Positions 10,198 through 19,806 are shown, numbered from the stretch's first letter. The stretch: DNA of 64,000 nt from Alcanivorax sp. DP30 (GCF_009882945.1 NZ_WTUY01000002.1:560927-624926), one strand, 5' to 3'. Program-made: numbers and translations. Notes: generated by a model from the letters alone, not told the origin.

Positions 10198-12132
10198 TTA
10201 CTGCGCGTCATCCGCATTTGGGCTCAGACGAGAGGGGAACAGCTCCACATCGCCTTCATCGCGCAACAAGGCAACCACCTGCCGGAAGTTACGCTGGCCT
10301 TCAACATTACCAAGCTCACGCAACGCAGCAGCCTGCTGCTGTTCGTTCAATGGTTCGGCGTTGCCATCCTCAACACGGGTGATCTGGTACGCAACCACTG
10401 AACCATTGCCCGTGCGAATCAGGGCAAGATCTGACACATCACCGTCAGCGGGACGCGGCAGACCGAATGCACCATTCACCACTTCCATGGAAGGCTCGGC
10501 ACCACCACGCTGTAAGCCTTCCTGCTCCTCCACCTGAGTGTCGAACAGACTGGCCACTGTCTCAAGGTCAGCGCCTTCAGCAATTTTTGCCTCAGCCTCA
10601 GCGAACAGGGTCTGTACCTTGTCTGCTGCCATATCGCCTTTCAAACGCTCACGGATAGCAAAAGACACGTCTTCAAACGGCATGGGTTCAGCAGGTTTCT
10701 CATCGGCAATCCGGACTGCCAGATAATGACCTGGCGCCACTTCGATGAGTTCGCTGTTATGGCCGTCTCGACGCACTTCTTCTGTGCTCAGGGCCTGCTG
10801 AACCTGAGGGGTTGCCAGCGGCGCGGGCAAGGAAGACAGCGGCACCCAGTCGGTGGTCTGTACCTGGCTATTGACCTGCTCGGCGGGGGTCTGAAGATCA
10901 CCATGCTCGTAGAGAAGTTCTTCGAGAGTGGCTACATCTTCAGCCAGCAGAGCTTCAGCACGCGCCTGTTTCAGATCCGCACGAATCTGGCCAGCCAACT
11001 GCTCCAGTGGTGGCATTTCGCGCTTTTCAGCCACATCGGTGACCTTGATCAGGTGCACGCCAGCATCACTGACGACCGGCTCGGAAACCACATTGGCCTC
11101 AAGGCTCGCAATGGCCGTTTCCATTTCTTCTGGCAGGGCGCCTTTTGATACCACGCCCAGATCACCGCCATCGTTGGCAGAACCCGGATCGTCGGAATAT
11201 TCAGCGGCAGCATCGGCGAAGCTCATGCCGCCCTCAATGGCAGCAGCAGCTTCCATCGCGCGGGCCTTGGCAGCATCAAGATCACGGTCACCGCTCACTT
11301 CGACGAGGATATGGGAAACATGACGGGCGGTATTGCCGGCCGACTCTTCCATAATCGCCTTGCGAACTTCGTATTCTGCAGCCACATCGTCTTCAGTGAC
11401 CGACACCTTGTCAGCATAGTCACTGGTCACCAGCTCGACATAGGCAATGCGGAACTCTTCCGCACGCATGAACTCGTCCTGGTTATCCGCATAGAAGGCC
11501 TGAACCTCCTCATCGCTAACAGTGAAACTCTTGCGCAGGGCATTCAGGTCCAGCTGTGCGTAACGAATATCACGCACCTGCTCACCCAAACGACGCTGCT
11601 CATCAAGCTCTACAGGTAATGCAAAATCGGTCGCCATGAAGCCGGCGCGATATTGTTCCTTGACCAGATCCTGACGCAGGCCCTGGATGTAACCTTGCGG
11701 GCTCATGCCTCGCGCTCGTAGCTCGCGCTCAAAACGGATATTGGAAAATTTGCCATCTTCCTGAAACAGCGGCTGACTCTGAATCTGGGGCGTCACCTGA
11801 GCAACAGTGAAAACCATACCGGCTTTCTCTGCAGCGCTCATGATGAGCTGTTCGTTGACCATGCCATCCAGCACCATTTGCGGACGCACGAAGGAATCAA
11901 GCATGGCAGGATTCATGTTCGGGCTTTGCTGACGCAGCATGTCCCGGACACGTTCTACACGCTGATTTACCGCATTACGGGTAATGGATGTGCCTTCCAC
12001 TTCTGCAACCGTATCTGCAGAACTACTGCCCGAGAAATAGTCCAGAAACGGAACGGCGACAAAGGGGATAACAATAGCGGCAAGCAACAACTTGCCCACG
12101 GGGCCGCGGATAAACCGTCGGAACTCCTGCAT
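10198..12132 (-). CDS. ppiD: PpiD-like periplasmic folding chaperone (SurA N-domain plus parvulin)
   Basis: Inner-membrane-anchored periplasmic chaperone that receives proteins leaving the Sec translocon. 644 residues, usual for PpiD. A short cytoplasmic N-terminus is followed by one membrane helix (about residues 14-33, GKLLLAAIVIPFVAVPFL), a SurA-like N-terminal domain, a parvulin (PPIC) domain at about residues 255-360 (ARHVSHILVE ... GDLGVVSKGALPEEME), and a C-terminal SurA-like region. Start ATG with GGAG seven bases upstream. Located downstream of hupB as in enterobacteria and pseudomonads, but separated by tRNA-Asp and a terminator, so it probably has its own promoter. Confidence 0.92.
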   Translation of the reverse strand: MQEFRRFIRGPVGKLLLAAIVIPFVAVPFLDYFSGSSSADTVAEVEGTSITRNAVNQRVERVRDMLRQQSPNMNPAMLDSFVRPQMVLDGMVNEQLIMSAAEKAGMVFTVAQVTPQIQSQPLFQEDGKFSNIRFERELRARGMSPQGYIQGLRQDLVKEQYRAGFMATDFALPVELDEQRRLGEQVRDIRYAQLDLNALRKSFTVSDEEVQAFYADNQDEFMRAEEFRIAYVELVTSDYADKVSVTEDDVAAEYEVRKAIMEESAGNTARHVSHILVEVSGDRDLDAAKARAMEAAAAIEGGMSFADAAAEYSDDPGSANDGGDLGVVSKGALPEEMETAIASLEANVVSEPVVSDAGVHLIKVTDVAEKREMPPLEQLAGQIRADLKQARAEALLAEDVATLEELLYEHGDLQTPAEQVNSQVQTTDWVPLSSLPAPLATPQVQQALSTEEVRRDGHNSELIEVAPGHYLAVRIADEKPAEPMPFEDVSFAIRERLKGDMAADKVQTLFAEAEAKIAEGADLETVASLFDTQVEEQEGLQRGGAEPSMEVVNGAFGLPRPADGDVSDLALIRTGNGSVVAYQITRVEDGNAEPLNEQQQAAALRELGNVEGQRNFRQVVALLRDEGDVELFPSRLSPNADDAQ

Positions 12133-12208
12133 GACATTACTCCGTAAGGACTTTCACGAAATCACTATTATTCTTGAGGAAGGTCTTGTTAGACATGCTT
12201 CCAAACGG

Positions 12209-12240
12209 AAAAAAGCGCATCCGCGGACGGCTGCGCTTTC
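12209..12240 (-). terminator. terminator of the hupB/tRNA-Asp transcript
   Basis: On the minus strand the hairpin AAGCGCA ... TGCGCTT with GC-rich interior is followed by TTTTTT, starting 7 bases after the tRNA-Asp 3' end. Confidence 0.8.
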
Positions 12241-12246
12241 TCAAAC

Positions 12247-12323
12247 TGGCGGAGCGGACGGGACTCGAACCCGCGACCCCCGGCGTGACAGGCCGGTATT
12301 CTAACCAGCTGAACTACCGCTCC
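12247..12323 (-). tRNA. tRNA-Asp (anticodon GTC)
   Basis: 77 bases including encoded CCA. The acceptor stem GGAGCGG/CCGCTCC is perfect, the D-arm and T-arm (GTTCGAGTC) are canonical, and the anticodon loop CTGTCAC gives GTC. Only 10 bases separate it from the hupB stop codon, with no terminator between, so it is probably processed from a hupB transcript. Confidence 0.97.
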
Positions 12324-12333
12324 TGCAATCAGT

Positions 12334-12606
12334 TTAGTTTACCGCGTCTTTCAGCGCCTTGCCGGCCTTGAAGCCCGGTACCTTGGCAGCTTTGATCTGG
12401 ATGGTCTGACCAGTCTGCGGGTTACGGCCTTCGCGAGCAGCACGCTCTTTCACAGCGAAAGTACCGAAACCTACCAGAGAAACGCTGTCGCCGTTTTTCA
12501 GGGCGCCAGTTACCGCTTCCAAAGTAGCGTCCAAAGCACGACCTGCGTCAGCTTTGGAAATGTCCGCGCTAGCGGCAATCGCATCAATCAACTCTGACTT
12601 ATTCAC
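12334..12606 (-). CDS. hupB: DNA-binding protein HU-beta
   Basis: Nucleoid-associated, DNA-bending protein of 90 residues, the standard HU length. It starts [22 protein letters not shown] and contains the invariant [24 protein letters not shown]-clasping arm. It sits between lon and ppiD as in most gammaproteobacteria. A near-consensus promoter lies about 71 bases upstream. The gene is followed at 10 bases by tRNA-Asp. Confidence 0.97.
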   Translation of the reverse strand: MNKSELIDAIAASADISKADAGRALDATLEAVTGALKNGDSVSLVGFGTFAVKERAAREGRNPQTGQTIQIKAAKVPGFKAGKALKDAVN

Positions 12607-12676
12607 AAAGTTTCCCCTTTCTGTTTTTTCCCGGTTTTATGTTCGAGGCGGATGCACTCTCCTAAGCGAAGCCGAC

Positions 12677-12705
12677 TTTATACCAATGGGTATAGGGGGC
12701 GTCAA
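12677..12705 (-). promoter_or_regulatory. sigma-70 promoter of hupB
   Basis: On the minus strand TTGACG, 17-base spacer, TATAAA. Places the transcript start about 65 bases before the hupB ATG, in the 185-base gap between lon and hupB. Confidence 0.75.
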
Positions 12706-12791
12706 GGAAGGAAAAATGCTATCTCACCCAAGTTTTAAAAAGTTGAAAAACCAAACAGATCAATACGTTAAATTACTTTAAATATGATCCA

Positions 12792-15188
12792 TCAGTGTGT
12801 ACTGGGTCGTTTATTACCTTCCTGGTTTTTCTCTTCTGAAAGCGCCAAATCCTCATCCTGCTCCGCCTGAGAGAGCGGGCTGGGCTGATGAGTCAACGCC
12901 ACATCAAGCACCTGGTCAATCCATTTTACCGGTTTGATCTCCAGGGATGCCTTGATATTTTCCGGAATTTCTTTCAAATCCCGTTCATTTTCTTCCGGAA
13001 TCAATACCGTCTTGATTCCGCCCCGGTGAGCGGCAAGAAGCTTTTCTTTCAGGCCACCAATGGGCAGAACTTGACCACGCAGGGTGATTTCCCCCGTCAT
13101 GGCCACATCCGCTCGTACGGGGATTCCGGTGAGAACAGATACCATGGCCGTGCACATGCCGATACCGGCACTGGGCCCATCTTTGGGCGTTGCCCCTTCC
13201 GGCACATGCATGTGCAGGTCATTACGCTCCAGGGAACGCCGGCGGATGCCCAGCGAGCCAGCCCGGCTTTTTACTACCGTCCAGGCTGCCTGAATGGATT
13301 CCTGCATCACATCGCCAAGGGAACCGGTAGAGATTACCCGCCCCTTGCCGGGAGTGGAAACACTTTCAATGGTCAGCAGCTCGCCGCCAACGGACGTCCA
13401 GGCAAGGCCGGTAACCTGCCCAATCTGATCCTTGTCTTCTGCACGGCCAAAACTGAACTTGCGCACGCCCAGATAATGCTCGACCTGATCTTCAGTGAGC
13501 TTGATGGTTTCAACGCTACCTGCCAGCAGGTTCTCTTTCACAACCTTGCGGCAGATTTTGCTGATTTCACGCTCAAGACCACGCACGCCGGCTTCCCGGG
13601 TGTAATGACGTACCACATACTGCAGCACATCCTTGTCGATCACCAATTCATCTTTCTTCAGACCGTTGTTCTTGATCTGCTTGGGAATCAGATATTGCAG
13701 CGCAATATTGACCTTTTCATCCTCGGTATACCCCGGGATGCGGATCACTTCCATGCGGTCCAGCAACGGAGCCGGAATATTCATGGAATTGGATGTACAA
13801 ATAAACAACGTCTCGGAGAGGTTGTAATCCACTTCAAGATAGTGATCGCTGAAGGTGTCGTTTTGTTCCGGATCAAGCACTTCAAGCAAGGCGGACGCCG
13901 GGTCACCACGGTTATCCATGCCCATCTTGTCAACTTCATCCAACAGGAACAGCGGGTTACGCACCCCTACTTTGGACAATTTCTGGATCACCTTGCCCGG
14001 CATGGAGCCAATGTAGGTGCGACGATGGCCGCGAATCTCAGCCTCGTCCCGTACACCACCCAGGGCCATGCGGACAAATTTGCGGTTGGTTGCCTTCGCA
14101 ATGGATTGCCCCAGTGAGGTTTTACCCACACCCGGCGGCCCTACCAGACATAGCACCGGCCCCTTCACCTTCCCTACCCGGCTCTGCACCGCGAGGAACT
14201 CCAGGATCCGGTCCTTGACCTCTTCCAGTCCGTAATGATCACTGTCGAGCACTTCCTTGGCATTCACCAGGTCATGCTTCACACGGCTTCGCTTTTTCCA
14301 TGGCACCGAGGTCATCCAGTCCAGATAACCGCGAACCACCGTCGCTTCCGCCGACATGGGCGACATCATCTTGAGCTTGTTGAATTCACTCTGGGCCTTG
14401 TCGCGGGCTTCCTTGGGCATGCCCACGCTGTCGAGTTTCTTTTCCAGCTCATCGAGATCATTACCGGTTTCGTCCAGATCACCCAGTTCTTTCTGGATCG
14501 CCTTCATCTGTTCGTTGAGGTAATACTCGCGCTGGCTCTTTTCCATCTGCTTCTTGACGCGTCCGCGAATGCGCTTCTCGACCTTGAGCACATCAATATC
14601 GGATTCCATCAAGGCAATCAGATGTTCAACACGCTCACGAACTTCAACCATCTCCAGAACGTCCTGCTTTTCTTCCAGCTTGAGCTGAAGATGAGCAGCA
14701 ATGGTATCGGCAAGACGGCTGACTTCGTCGATGGAGGACACCGAACCAGTCACTTCAGGGGCAACTTTCTTGGAAAGCTTTACGTAGTCTTCGAACTGGG
14801 CCAGCAATGACTTTGCCAATGCATCCTGTTCGGGCTCTTCCGGCAGCCCTTCCTCCAACTCGCGGACATCTGCCACAGCCCCTTCGTCACCGAAGTCCGC
14901 CTTGACAAGGTGTGCGCGCTGACCACCCTCGACCAACACCTTCACGGTGCCATCGGGCAGCTTGAGCAACTGGAGGATGGTGGAAACGGTACCGACCTTA
15001 TAGATCTCGTCGACGCCCGGATCATCATCGGAGGCATTGCGCTGGGCAACCAGCATGATTTGCTTGTCTGCTGCCATGGCAGCTTCGAGGGCCGCAATGG
15101 ATTTTTCCCGTCCGACAAACAGAGGGATAACCATATGCGGGTACACCACCACATCACGCAGTGGTAACAACGGAATATCTTTCAGCAC
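12792..15188 (-). CDS. lon: ATP-dependent protease Lon
   Basis: Cytoplasmic AAA+ serine protease degrading misfolded and regulatory proteins. 798 residues, the LonA length. An N-terminal substrate-binding domain ([20 protein letters not shown]) is followed by a coiled middle region, the AAA+ module with Walker [10 protein letters not shown], and a C-terminal protease domain with the catalytic Ser673 in PKDGPSAG and a downstream Lys. The C-terminal tail (about residues 770-798) is Glu/Gln-rich. It follows clpX by 30 bases. No separate heat-shock promoter could be identified with confidence. Confidence 0.97.
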   Translation of the reverse strand: MLKDIPLLPLRDVVVYPHMVIPLFVGREKSIAALEAAMAADKQIMLVAQRNASDDDPGVDEIYKVGTVSTILQLLKLPDGTVKVLVEGGQRAHLVKADFGDEGAVADVRELEEGLPEEPEQDALAKSLLAQFEDYVKLSKKVAPEVTGSVSSIDEVSRLADTIAAHLQLKLEEKQDVLEMVEVRERVEHLIALMESDIDVLKVEKRIRGRVKKQMEKSQREYYLNEQMKAIQKELGDLDETGNDLDELEKKLDSVGMPKEARDKAQSEFNKLKMMSPMSAEATVVRGYLDWMTSVPWKKRSRVKHDLVNAKEVLDSDHYGLEEVKDRILEFLAVQSRVGKVKGPVLCLVGPPGVGKTSLGQSIAKATNRKFVRMALGGVRDEAEIRGHRRTYIGSMPGKVIQKLSKVGVRNPLFLLDEVDKMGMDNRGDPASALLEVLDPEQNDTFSDHYLEVDYNLSETLFICTSNSMNIPAPLLDRMEVIRIPGYTEDEKVNIALQYLIPKQIKNNGLKKDELVIDKDVLQYVVRHYTREAGVRGLEREISKICRKVVKENLLAGSVETIKLTEDQVEHYLGVRKFSFGRAEDKDQIGQVTGLAWTSVGGELLTIESVSTPGKGRVISTGSLGDVMQESIQAAWTVVKSRAGSLGIRRRSLERNDLHMHVPEGATPKDGPSAGIGMCTAMVSVLTGIPVRADVAMTGEITLRGQVLPIGGLKEKLLAAHRGGIKTVLIPEENERDLKEIPENIKASLEIKPVKWIDQVLDVALTHQPSPLSQAEQDEDLALSEEKNQEGNKRPSTH

Positions 15189-15210
15189 GTATTGCCTCTA
15201 AATAACCAGG

Positions 15211-15233
15211 GTGGCGCCTTAGTCAGGCGCCAC
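15211..15233. promoter_or_regulatory. perfect hairpin spanning the clpX stop codon, upstream of lon
   Basis: 9-base perfect inverted repeat GTGGCGCCT / AGGCGCCAC around a 5-base loop that includes the clpX stop codon. There is no T-run on the minus strand, so it is more likely an RNA-stability, processing or attenuation structure in the 30-base clpX-lon gap than a full terminator. Confidence 0.55.
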
Positions 15234-16499
15234 TTTGGAAGACTGCTCGCTGTTTTCATAGATCAACAGCGGGTCGGATTCGCCTTTGATGGTCGGGCTG
15301 TCGATAACGACTTTAGCCACCCCATCCATGGAAGGCACCTGGTACATGGTATCCAGCAACACACTTTCCAGAATGGAGCGCAGCCCACGGGCACCAGTCT
15401 TGCGTTCCATTGCCTTGTTGGCGACGGCTCGCAGGGCATCTTCACGGAAATCCAGCTCAACGCCTTCCATTTCGAACAGACGGCCATACTGCTTGGTGAG
15501 CGCGTTACGAGGCTCGGTAAGGATCTGTACCAGCGCATCCTCACTCAACTCTTCGAGCGTTGCGATAACCGGCAGACGACCAATGAACTCGGGAATCAGG
15601 CCGTACTTGACCAAATCTTCCGGTTCCACATCCACCAGCAGCTCGCCCAGGTTGCGGCTGTCGTCCTTGCTCTTCACTTCTGCGGAGAAGCCGATGCCAC
15701 CTTTCTCGGAGCGCTCGCGGATGACCTTGTCCAGACCCGCAAAGGCACCGCCACAGATAAACAGCATGTTGGAGGTGTCCACCTGCAGGAATTCCTGCTG
15801 GGGATGCTTGCGGCCACCCTGTGGGGGCACTGACGCAACCGTGCCTTCAATCAGCTTCAGCAATGCCTGCTGCACACCCTCTCCACTCACATCTCGAGTA
15901 ATGGAAGGGTTATCAGACTTGCGGGAAATCTTGTCAATTTCATCAATGTAGACGATACCCCGCTGGGCCTTCTCCACATCGTAGTCACATTTTTGCAGTA
16001 GCTTCTGGATGATGTTTTCAACATCCTCACCCACATAACCGGCCTCGGTCAGGGTGGTAGCGTCAGCAATAGTGAACGGCACGTTCAACAGGCGCGCCAG
16101 GGTCTCGGCCAAAAGAGTCTTGCCGCTACCGGTGGGACCAATCAGCAGGATGTTGCTCTTGCCGAGCTCCACCTCATCACGACCCTTGCCACTGCTGCGT
16201 AGCCGCTTGTAGTGGTTATAAACCGCTACTGCCAGCACCTTCTTGGCGCGCTCCTGACCGATCACATACTCATCAAGGGTTTCCTTGATTTCGCCAGGCT
16301 TGGGCAAACGCTCACCGCCAGTGTCAGTGGCGTCTTCCTGCACTTCTTCGCGGATGATGTCGTTACACAGATCCACGCACTCATCGCAGATAAAGACCGA
16401 GGGCCCCGCAATCAGCTTGCGAACCTCATGCTGGCTTTTGCCGCAAAATGAGCAGTACAGCAGCTTGCCGTCATCGCTCTTGCCAGTGGAATCGGTCAT
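15219..16499 (-). CDS. clpX: Clp protease ATP-binding subunit ClpX
   Basis: AAA+ unfoldase that feeds substrates to ClpP. 426 residues. N-terminal zinc-binding domain with CSFCGKS ... CDECVDLC (residues about 16-45), Walker A GPTGSGKT, Walker B YIDEIDKI, and the IGF-type loop region ([10 protein letters not shown]) that docks on ClpP. The gene lies between clpP and lon on the same strand. A CTTGAAA element in the 130-base upstream gap may give extra heat-shock expression. Confidence 0.97.
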   Translation of the reverse strand: MTDSTGKSDDGKLLYCSFCGKSQHEVRKLIAGPSVFICDECVDLCNDIIREEVQEDATDTGGERLPKPGEIKETLDEYVIGQERAKKVLAVAVYNHYKRLRSSGKGRDEVELGKSNILLIGPTGSGKTLLAETLARLLNVPFTIADATTLTEAGYVGEDVENIIQKLLQKCDYDVEKAQRGIVYIDEIDKISRKSDNPSITRDVSGEGVQQALLKLIEGTVASVPPQGGRKHPQQEFLQVDTSNMLFICGGAFAGLDKVIRERSEKGGIGFSAEVKSKDDSRNLGELLVDVEPEDLVKYGLIPEFIGRLPVIATLEELSEDALVQILTEPRNALTKQYGRLFEMEGVELDFREDALRAVANKAMERKTGARGLRSILESVLLDTMYQVPSMDGVAKVVIDSPTIKGESDPLLIYENSEQSSKVAPD

Positions 16500-16546
16500 C
16501 GAATTGCCTCTAAACCTGTGTATTTAATATCGGGTTCTCTTTGAAG

Positions 16547-16573
16547 ATGCAGGGAGACCGAGGCTTTTTCAAG
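16547..16573 (-). promoter_or_regulatory. possible sigma-32-type promoter upstream of clpX
   Basis: Minus strand: CTTGAAA (exact sigma-32 -35), 12-base spacer, CCCTGCAT (partial match to CCCCATNT). About 48 bases before clpX. Confidence 0.35.
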
Positions 16574-16629
16574 TCCGCCGGGCCTTCCTGCCCCTCCGTT
16601 AGGACACTTTTTATACGAAAGTAACAGAA

Positions 16630-17286
16630 TTACACCGGACGCTGGTTCAGTACGGCGTCAATGATGCCGTATTCCCGGGCTTCTTCTGCACCCATGAAGT
16701 TGTCCCGATCGGTGTCTTTCTCCAGGCGCTCAAGAGGTTGACCGGTATGGTGAGCCAGCAGGCTGTTCAGCTGCCCCTTGATCTTGATGATTTCCTTGGC
16801 ATGAATCTCGATGTCTGAGGCCTGGCCCTGGAAACCACCCAGCGGCTGGTGAATCATCACCCGGGCATTGGGCAACGCATAACGCTTGCCAGCAGCACCA
16901 GCAGCAAGCAGGAAAGCCCCCATGCTGGCTGCCTGACCCACACACATGGTAGACACGTCCGGCTTGATAAACTGCATGGTGTCATAAATAGACATGCCGG
17001 CAGTGACAGAGCCACCCGGGCTGTTGATATAGAGGTGAATATCCTTGTCCGGGTTTTCAGATTCCAGAAACAGCATCTGTGCCACGATCAGGTTAGCCAT
17101 GTGATCTTCCACCTGGCCAATCATGAAGATCACTCGCTCTTTCAGCAGGCGGGAGTAAATATCAAATGAACGCTCTCCACGGGCGGTCTGTTCAATCACC
17201 ACCGGCACCAGGCCAAGATTGGTCGGGTCCTTGCTCAGCTCGGTCATTTCCGGAGTCATGGATTGAATACGGCTCAAGTCGATCAT
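16630..17286 (-). CDS. clpP: ATP-dependent Clp protease proteolytic subunit ClpP
   Basis: Serine protease forming the double heptamer chamber. 218 residues including an N-terminal propeptide-like region. Catalytic triad visible: Ser121 in GQAASMGAF, His146 in MIHQPLGG, Asp195 in KDTDRDNF. Oxyanion strand [10 protein letters not shown] present. Start at ATG 17286; a later ATG at residue 10 is possible. It lies between tig and clpX on the same strand, with a 508-base gap upstream that holds the promoters described separately. Confidence 0.97.
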   Translation of the reverse strand: MIDLSRIQSMTPEMTELSKDPTNLGLVPVVIEQTARGERSFDIYSRLLKERVIFMIGQVEDHMANLIVAQMLFLESENPDKDIHLYINSPGGSVTAGMSIYDTMQFIKPDVSTMCVGQAASMGAFLLAAGAAGKRYALPNARVMIHQPLGGFQGQASDIEIHAKEIIKIKGQLNSLLAHHTGQPLERLEKDTDRDNFMGAEEAREYGIIDAVLNQRPV

Positions 17287-17386
17287 GTAGCGCTTTCCTT
17301 CTCTTCGATCGTCCGCGGACGCTCTTGTTTATATGGGTGCATTCAGCGCGGCATCTTTCCGCAGCTTAACCCCTTTCCTGATGCTG

Positions 17387-17415
17387 CTATGGGGCCCAAT
17401 CAGGCGCAAAACAAG
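17387..17415 (-). promoter_or_regulatory. sigma-32 (heat-shock) promoter of clpP
   Basis: Minus strand: CTTGTTT, 14-base spacer, CCCCATAG. A close match to CTTGAAA-N11-16-CCCCATNT, about 100 bases before clpP, where other gammaproteobacteria also have heat-shock control. Confidence 0.7.
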
Positions 17416-17437
17416 GCGTTCAGGAAAATTAAGTCTC

Positions 17438-17454
17438 CCGGCATCTTATGCCGG
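17438..17454. promoter_or_regulatory. inverted repeat between the two clpP promoters
   Basis: Perfect CCGGCAT-CTT-ATGCCGG (7-base arms, 3-base loop). It lies just downstream of the -10 of the distal promoter and 22 bases upstream of the heat-shock -35. It could be an operator or a leader hairpin. Confidence 0.45.
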
Positions 17455-17468
17455 CACCACAGGGGCGT

Positions 17469-17497
17469 CTATAAAAGTGGACACAGGAAGGGTTCAA
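17469..17497 (-). promoter_or_regulatory. possible sigma-70 promoter of clpP
   Basis: Minus strand: TTGAAC, 17-base spacer, TTATAG, about 180 bases before the clpP start. Confidence 0.4.
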
Positions 17498-17705
17498 GTG
17501 CGCAATTCTTGGCCAGATTGTGCATTTATAGGTCAATTCAGGGCAAAAATGGCGCAAACAACCTGTACCTAGCCAGCAAAACTGGCGCAACCCGCTCAGA
17601 AAACTGCAGCCCCATGACCGGTTTTAACGTAAATGACACCTTTCCTGGCAGCAGGTGCCGTTAATGCCGCCACCCCACATCCCCACTCGCAGCTGGATTT
17701 TGCAC

Positions 17706-17721
17706 ACCTTGCCTGCAAGGT
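17706..17721. repeat. short REP-like palindrome
   Basis: ACCTTGC-CT-GCAAGGT. Its reverse complement shares the 12-mer CTTGCAGGCAAG with the palindrome at 20750-20763. Confidence 0.35.
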
Positions 17722-17749
17722 TACCCATGAAGCCAGGTCAGTGCCGCAC

Positions 17750-17776
17750 AAAAAAAGGGGCCCGAGGGCCCCTTTT
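17750..17776 (-). terminator. terminator of tig
   Basis: Minus strand: AAAAGGGGCCC-TCG-GGGCCCC followed by seven T, starting 19 bases after the tig stop. Confidence 0.92.
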
Positions 17777-17794
17777 CAGCAATGAGACTGCGAA

Positions 17795-19108
17795 TCAGGC
17801 TTCTGCCTGCTCCCGCGGCTTCACTGCATCCTGGTAGGACATGGTTTTTTCTTCCACCTTGGCGCTGGACAGCACCAGGTCGACTACCTGCTCTTCCAGT
17901 ACCGCACCTTCGATCTGCTGAAGCTGCTGGGGGTTACCGTACACCCAGTTCACCACTTCTTCCGGCTTCTCGTATTGCTCCGCGATTTCTTCCACACGGG
18001 CTTTGACCTTGTCAGCGTCGGCCTTCAGCTCGTTCTGGTCCAGGATGGCACGAATGATAAGCCCCAGACGGACAGAACGCTGTGCCTGCTCAGTGAACAG
18101 GTCATCCGGCAGGATAGACGCGTCAAACTGCTGGCCGCCACCAAACTGCTGAACCATCTGCTGACGCATGCGCTGCACTTCCTGGCTTACCAGGGCGGCC
18201 GGCAGATCAAACTGGTGCAGTTCCGCCAGACCTTCCATTACCTGCTCTTTTACCTTGCCGGAAACGGCATTCTTCAGCTCGCGCTCCATGTTCTTGCGCA
18301 CTTCTGCCTTGAATTTGGCTTCATCGCCATCTTCAACGCCAAAGCCTTTCATGAACTCGGCGTCTACTGCCGGCAGCTGCTTGCCTTCTACCTTGTTGAC
18401 CTTGATCTGGAAGACCACAGCCTGACCCTTCAGCTCTTCGGACTGGTAGTCCTCAGGGAAGGTCACGTTGATGTCTTTCTCTTCACCGGCCTTCATGCCG
18501 ACGATGCCATCTTCGAAACCGGGGATCATCTGACCAGAACCCAGTTCCAGGTTCTGACCTTCGGCGGTCCCGCCCTCAAAGGCTTCATCGCCCTTCAGGC
18601 CCTTGTAATCGATGTTGACGCGATCGCCTTCTTCACAGGCACGGTCGACCTCTTCGAACTGGGCCCGCTGCTGGCGCAGGGTCTCGATCATGGTGTCCAC
18701 GTCTTCGTCGGACACGTCAGCAACCGGCTTCTCGACAGCAACACCATCGAATGCAGCCAGTTCAACTTCCGGGTAAATCTCGAAAGTGGCGACGAATTCC
18801 AGGTCCTTGCCTGCTTCGTTGGTGGTCGCTTCAAAGCCCGGCATACCGGCCGGCTGCAGCTTTTCCTGCTCAACGGCTTCGATGAAAGCTTCACGCATTA
18901 CGTCAGCCAGCACCTCGTTACGCACGGCGCTACCGAAGCGACGCTTCACTTCGCCCATGGGCACTTTGCCCGGGCGGAAACCGTCCAGACGGATATTCTT
19001 TTTGGCTTCCTGCAGTTTGCTTTCTACTGCAGAGTCCACCTTCTCCGCCGGAACACCCACCGTAAGACGGCGCTCAAGACCTGAAGTCGTTTCAACAGAA
19101 ACCTGCAT
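17795..19108 (-). CDS. tig: trigger factor (ribosome-associated chaperone/peptidyl-prolyl isomerase)
   Basis: First chaperone to meet nascent chains at the ribosome exit tunnel. 437 residues. Start chosen at ATG 19108 (MQVSVETTSGLERRLTVGVP) with GAGGAT upstream; the frame stays open 29 codons further but that extension has no family similarity. N-terminal ribosome-binding domain with the signature FRPGKVP near residue 44, central FKBP-type domain (GDRVNIDYKG ... PGFEDGIVGMKAGEE), C-terminal helical domain. First gene of the tig-clpP-clpX-lon group but separately terminated. Confidence 0.97.
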   Translation of the reverse strand: MQVSVETTSGLERRLTVGVPAEKVDSAVESKLQEAKKNIRLDGFRPGKVPMGEVKRRFGSAVRNEVLADVMREAFIEAVEQEKLQPAGMPGFEATTNEAGKDLEFVATFEIYPEVELAAFDGVAVEKPVADVSDEDVDTMIETLRQQRAQFEEVDRACEEGDRVNIDYKGLKGDEAFEGGTAEGQNLELGSGQMIPGFEDGIVGMKAGEEKDINVTFPEDYQSEELKGQAVVFQIKVNKVEGKQLPAVDAEFMKGFGVEDGDEAKFKAEVRKNMERELKNAVSGKVKEQVMEGLAELHQFDLPAALVSQEVQRMRQQMVQQFGGGQQFDASILPDDLFTEQAQRSVRLGLIIRAILDQNELKADADKVKARVEEIAEQYEKPEEVVNWVYGNPQQLQQIEGAVLEEQVVDLVLSSAKVEEKTMSYQDAVKPREQAEA

Positions 19109-19184
19109 AACATCCTCTTTAAAAAGACTTTTTGCTGCTTGTCGCCGACATGAATGCATGACGACCTGAATTCCAAGGGCGCAG

Positions 19185-19213
19185 ATTATAATCAAACCCG
19201 CCGCGAATGCCTA
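19185..19213 (-). promoter_or_regulatory. possible promoter of tig
   Basis: Perfect TATAAT -10 on the minus strand (plus 19185-19190), with only a weak -35 (TAGGCA) at 17 bases. About 77 bases before the tig ATG. Confidence 0.4.
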
Positions 19214-19258
19214 CATAAGCCGCCGGGATAACTCCCGCAGCTAAAGTAGCCACATACG

Positions 19259-19291
19259 AAAAAGCCTCCGGGTGTCCCCGGAGGCTTTTTC
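19259..19291 (-). terminator. terminator of the Pro-Arg-His tRNA operon
   Basis: Minus strand: GCCTCCGG ... CGGAGGC stem followed by TTTTTC, 12 bases after the tRNA-His 3' end. Confidence 0.88.
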
Positions 19292-19303
19292 GTTACTTGA
19301 ATA

Positions 19304-19380
19304 TGGGGTGACTGAGGGGATTTGAACCCCCGACCACCGGAGTCACAATCCGGGGCTCTACCAACTGAGCTACAGTCACC
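19304..19380 (-). tRNA. tRNA-His (anticodon GTG)
   Basis: 77 bases with encoded CCA. It has the genomically encoded extra G at -1 opposite C73 that identifies tRNA-His. Anticodon loop TTGTGAC. Last gene of the three-tRNA operon. Confidence 0.97.
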
Positions 19381-19402
19381 ATAAACTTGTTACTTCCCTG
19401 CC

Positions 19403-19479
<77 letters not shown>

Positions 19480-19505
19480 ATTGCAGGTTCTGCTCTTAAA
19501 ACTGA

Positions 19506-19582
19506 TGGTCGGGGTGGAGGGATTCGAACCCCCGACATCCTGCTCCCAAAGCAGGCGCGCTACCAGGCTGCGCTACACCCCG
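19506..19582 (-). tRNA. tRNA-Pro (anticodon TGG)
   Basis: 77 bases with encoded CCA. C1-G72 start (CGGGGTG/CACCCCG) as usual for bacterial tRNA-Pro, anticodon loop TTTGGGA gives TGG. First gene of the operon, directly behind a strong promoter. Confidence 0.97.
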
Positions 19583-19622
19583 TTTATCAGTCACGCCAAC
19601 AGTGCTTGAAAGCGAGGCGCGC

Positions 19623-19651
19623 ATAATACTCGGCACCCCGGTGAGCGTCAA
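19623..19651 (-). promoter_or_regulatory. promoter of the Pro-Arg-His tRNA operon
   Basis: Minus strand: TTGACG, 17-base spacer, TATTAT, followed directly by a GC-rich discriminator (GCGCGCC), the pattern of stringently controlled stable-RNA promoters. About 40 bases before tRNA-Pro. Confidence 0.85.
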
Positions 19652-19806
19652 CGCACCCGGCAACAAAAAATTCTCTAACGCACAGATTTTAAACAACTTG
19701 TGACTCCACGCCCCATTGGGTCGCGCTCTTCTTTTGCGCCAATGGTCAGCCCGTGCGAAAATCCCGCGCCCTGATACCCACTCTATACACCGCAGAGAGA
19801 GACTCC

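Larger units (their letters stand above)
17287..17794. other. 508-base regulatory gap between tig and clpP
   Basis: No credible gene. In minus-strand order it holds the tig terminator (17750-17776), a short palindrome (17706-17721), a sigma-70-like promoter (17469-17497), an inverted repeat (17438-17454) and a sigma-32-like promoter (17387-17415), leaving a clpP leader of about 90 bases. The small open frames across it lack ribosome sites and family similarity. Confidence 0.7.

Noticed and set aside
12888-14117. 409-codon plus-strand open frame opposite lon
   Set aside because: Shadow of lon; no start signal or known domain.
17263-17664. 133-codon plus-strand frame in the clpP-tig gap
   Set aside because: Overlaps the clpP promoters and leader antisense, with low-complexity composition and no homology that I can recognise.
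19108-19195. 29-codon N-terminal extension of trigger factor
   Set aside because: The conserved protein begins at MQVSVET with a good ribosome site; the TATAAT promoter element lies inside the extension.
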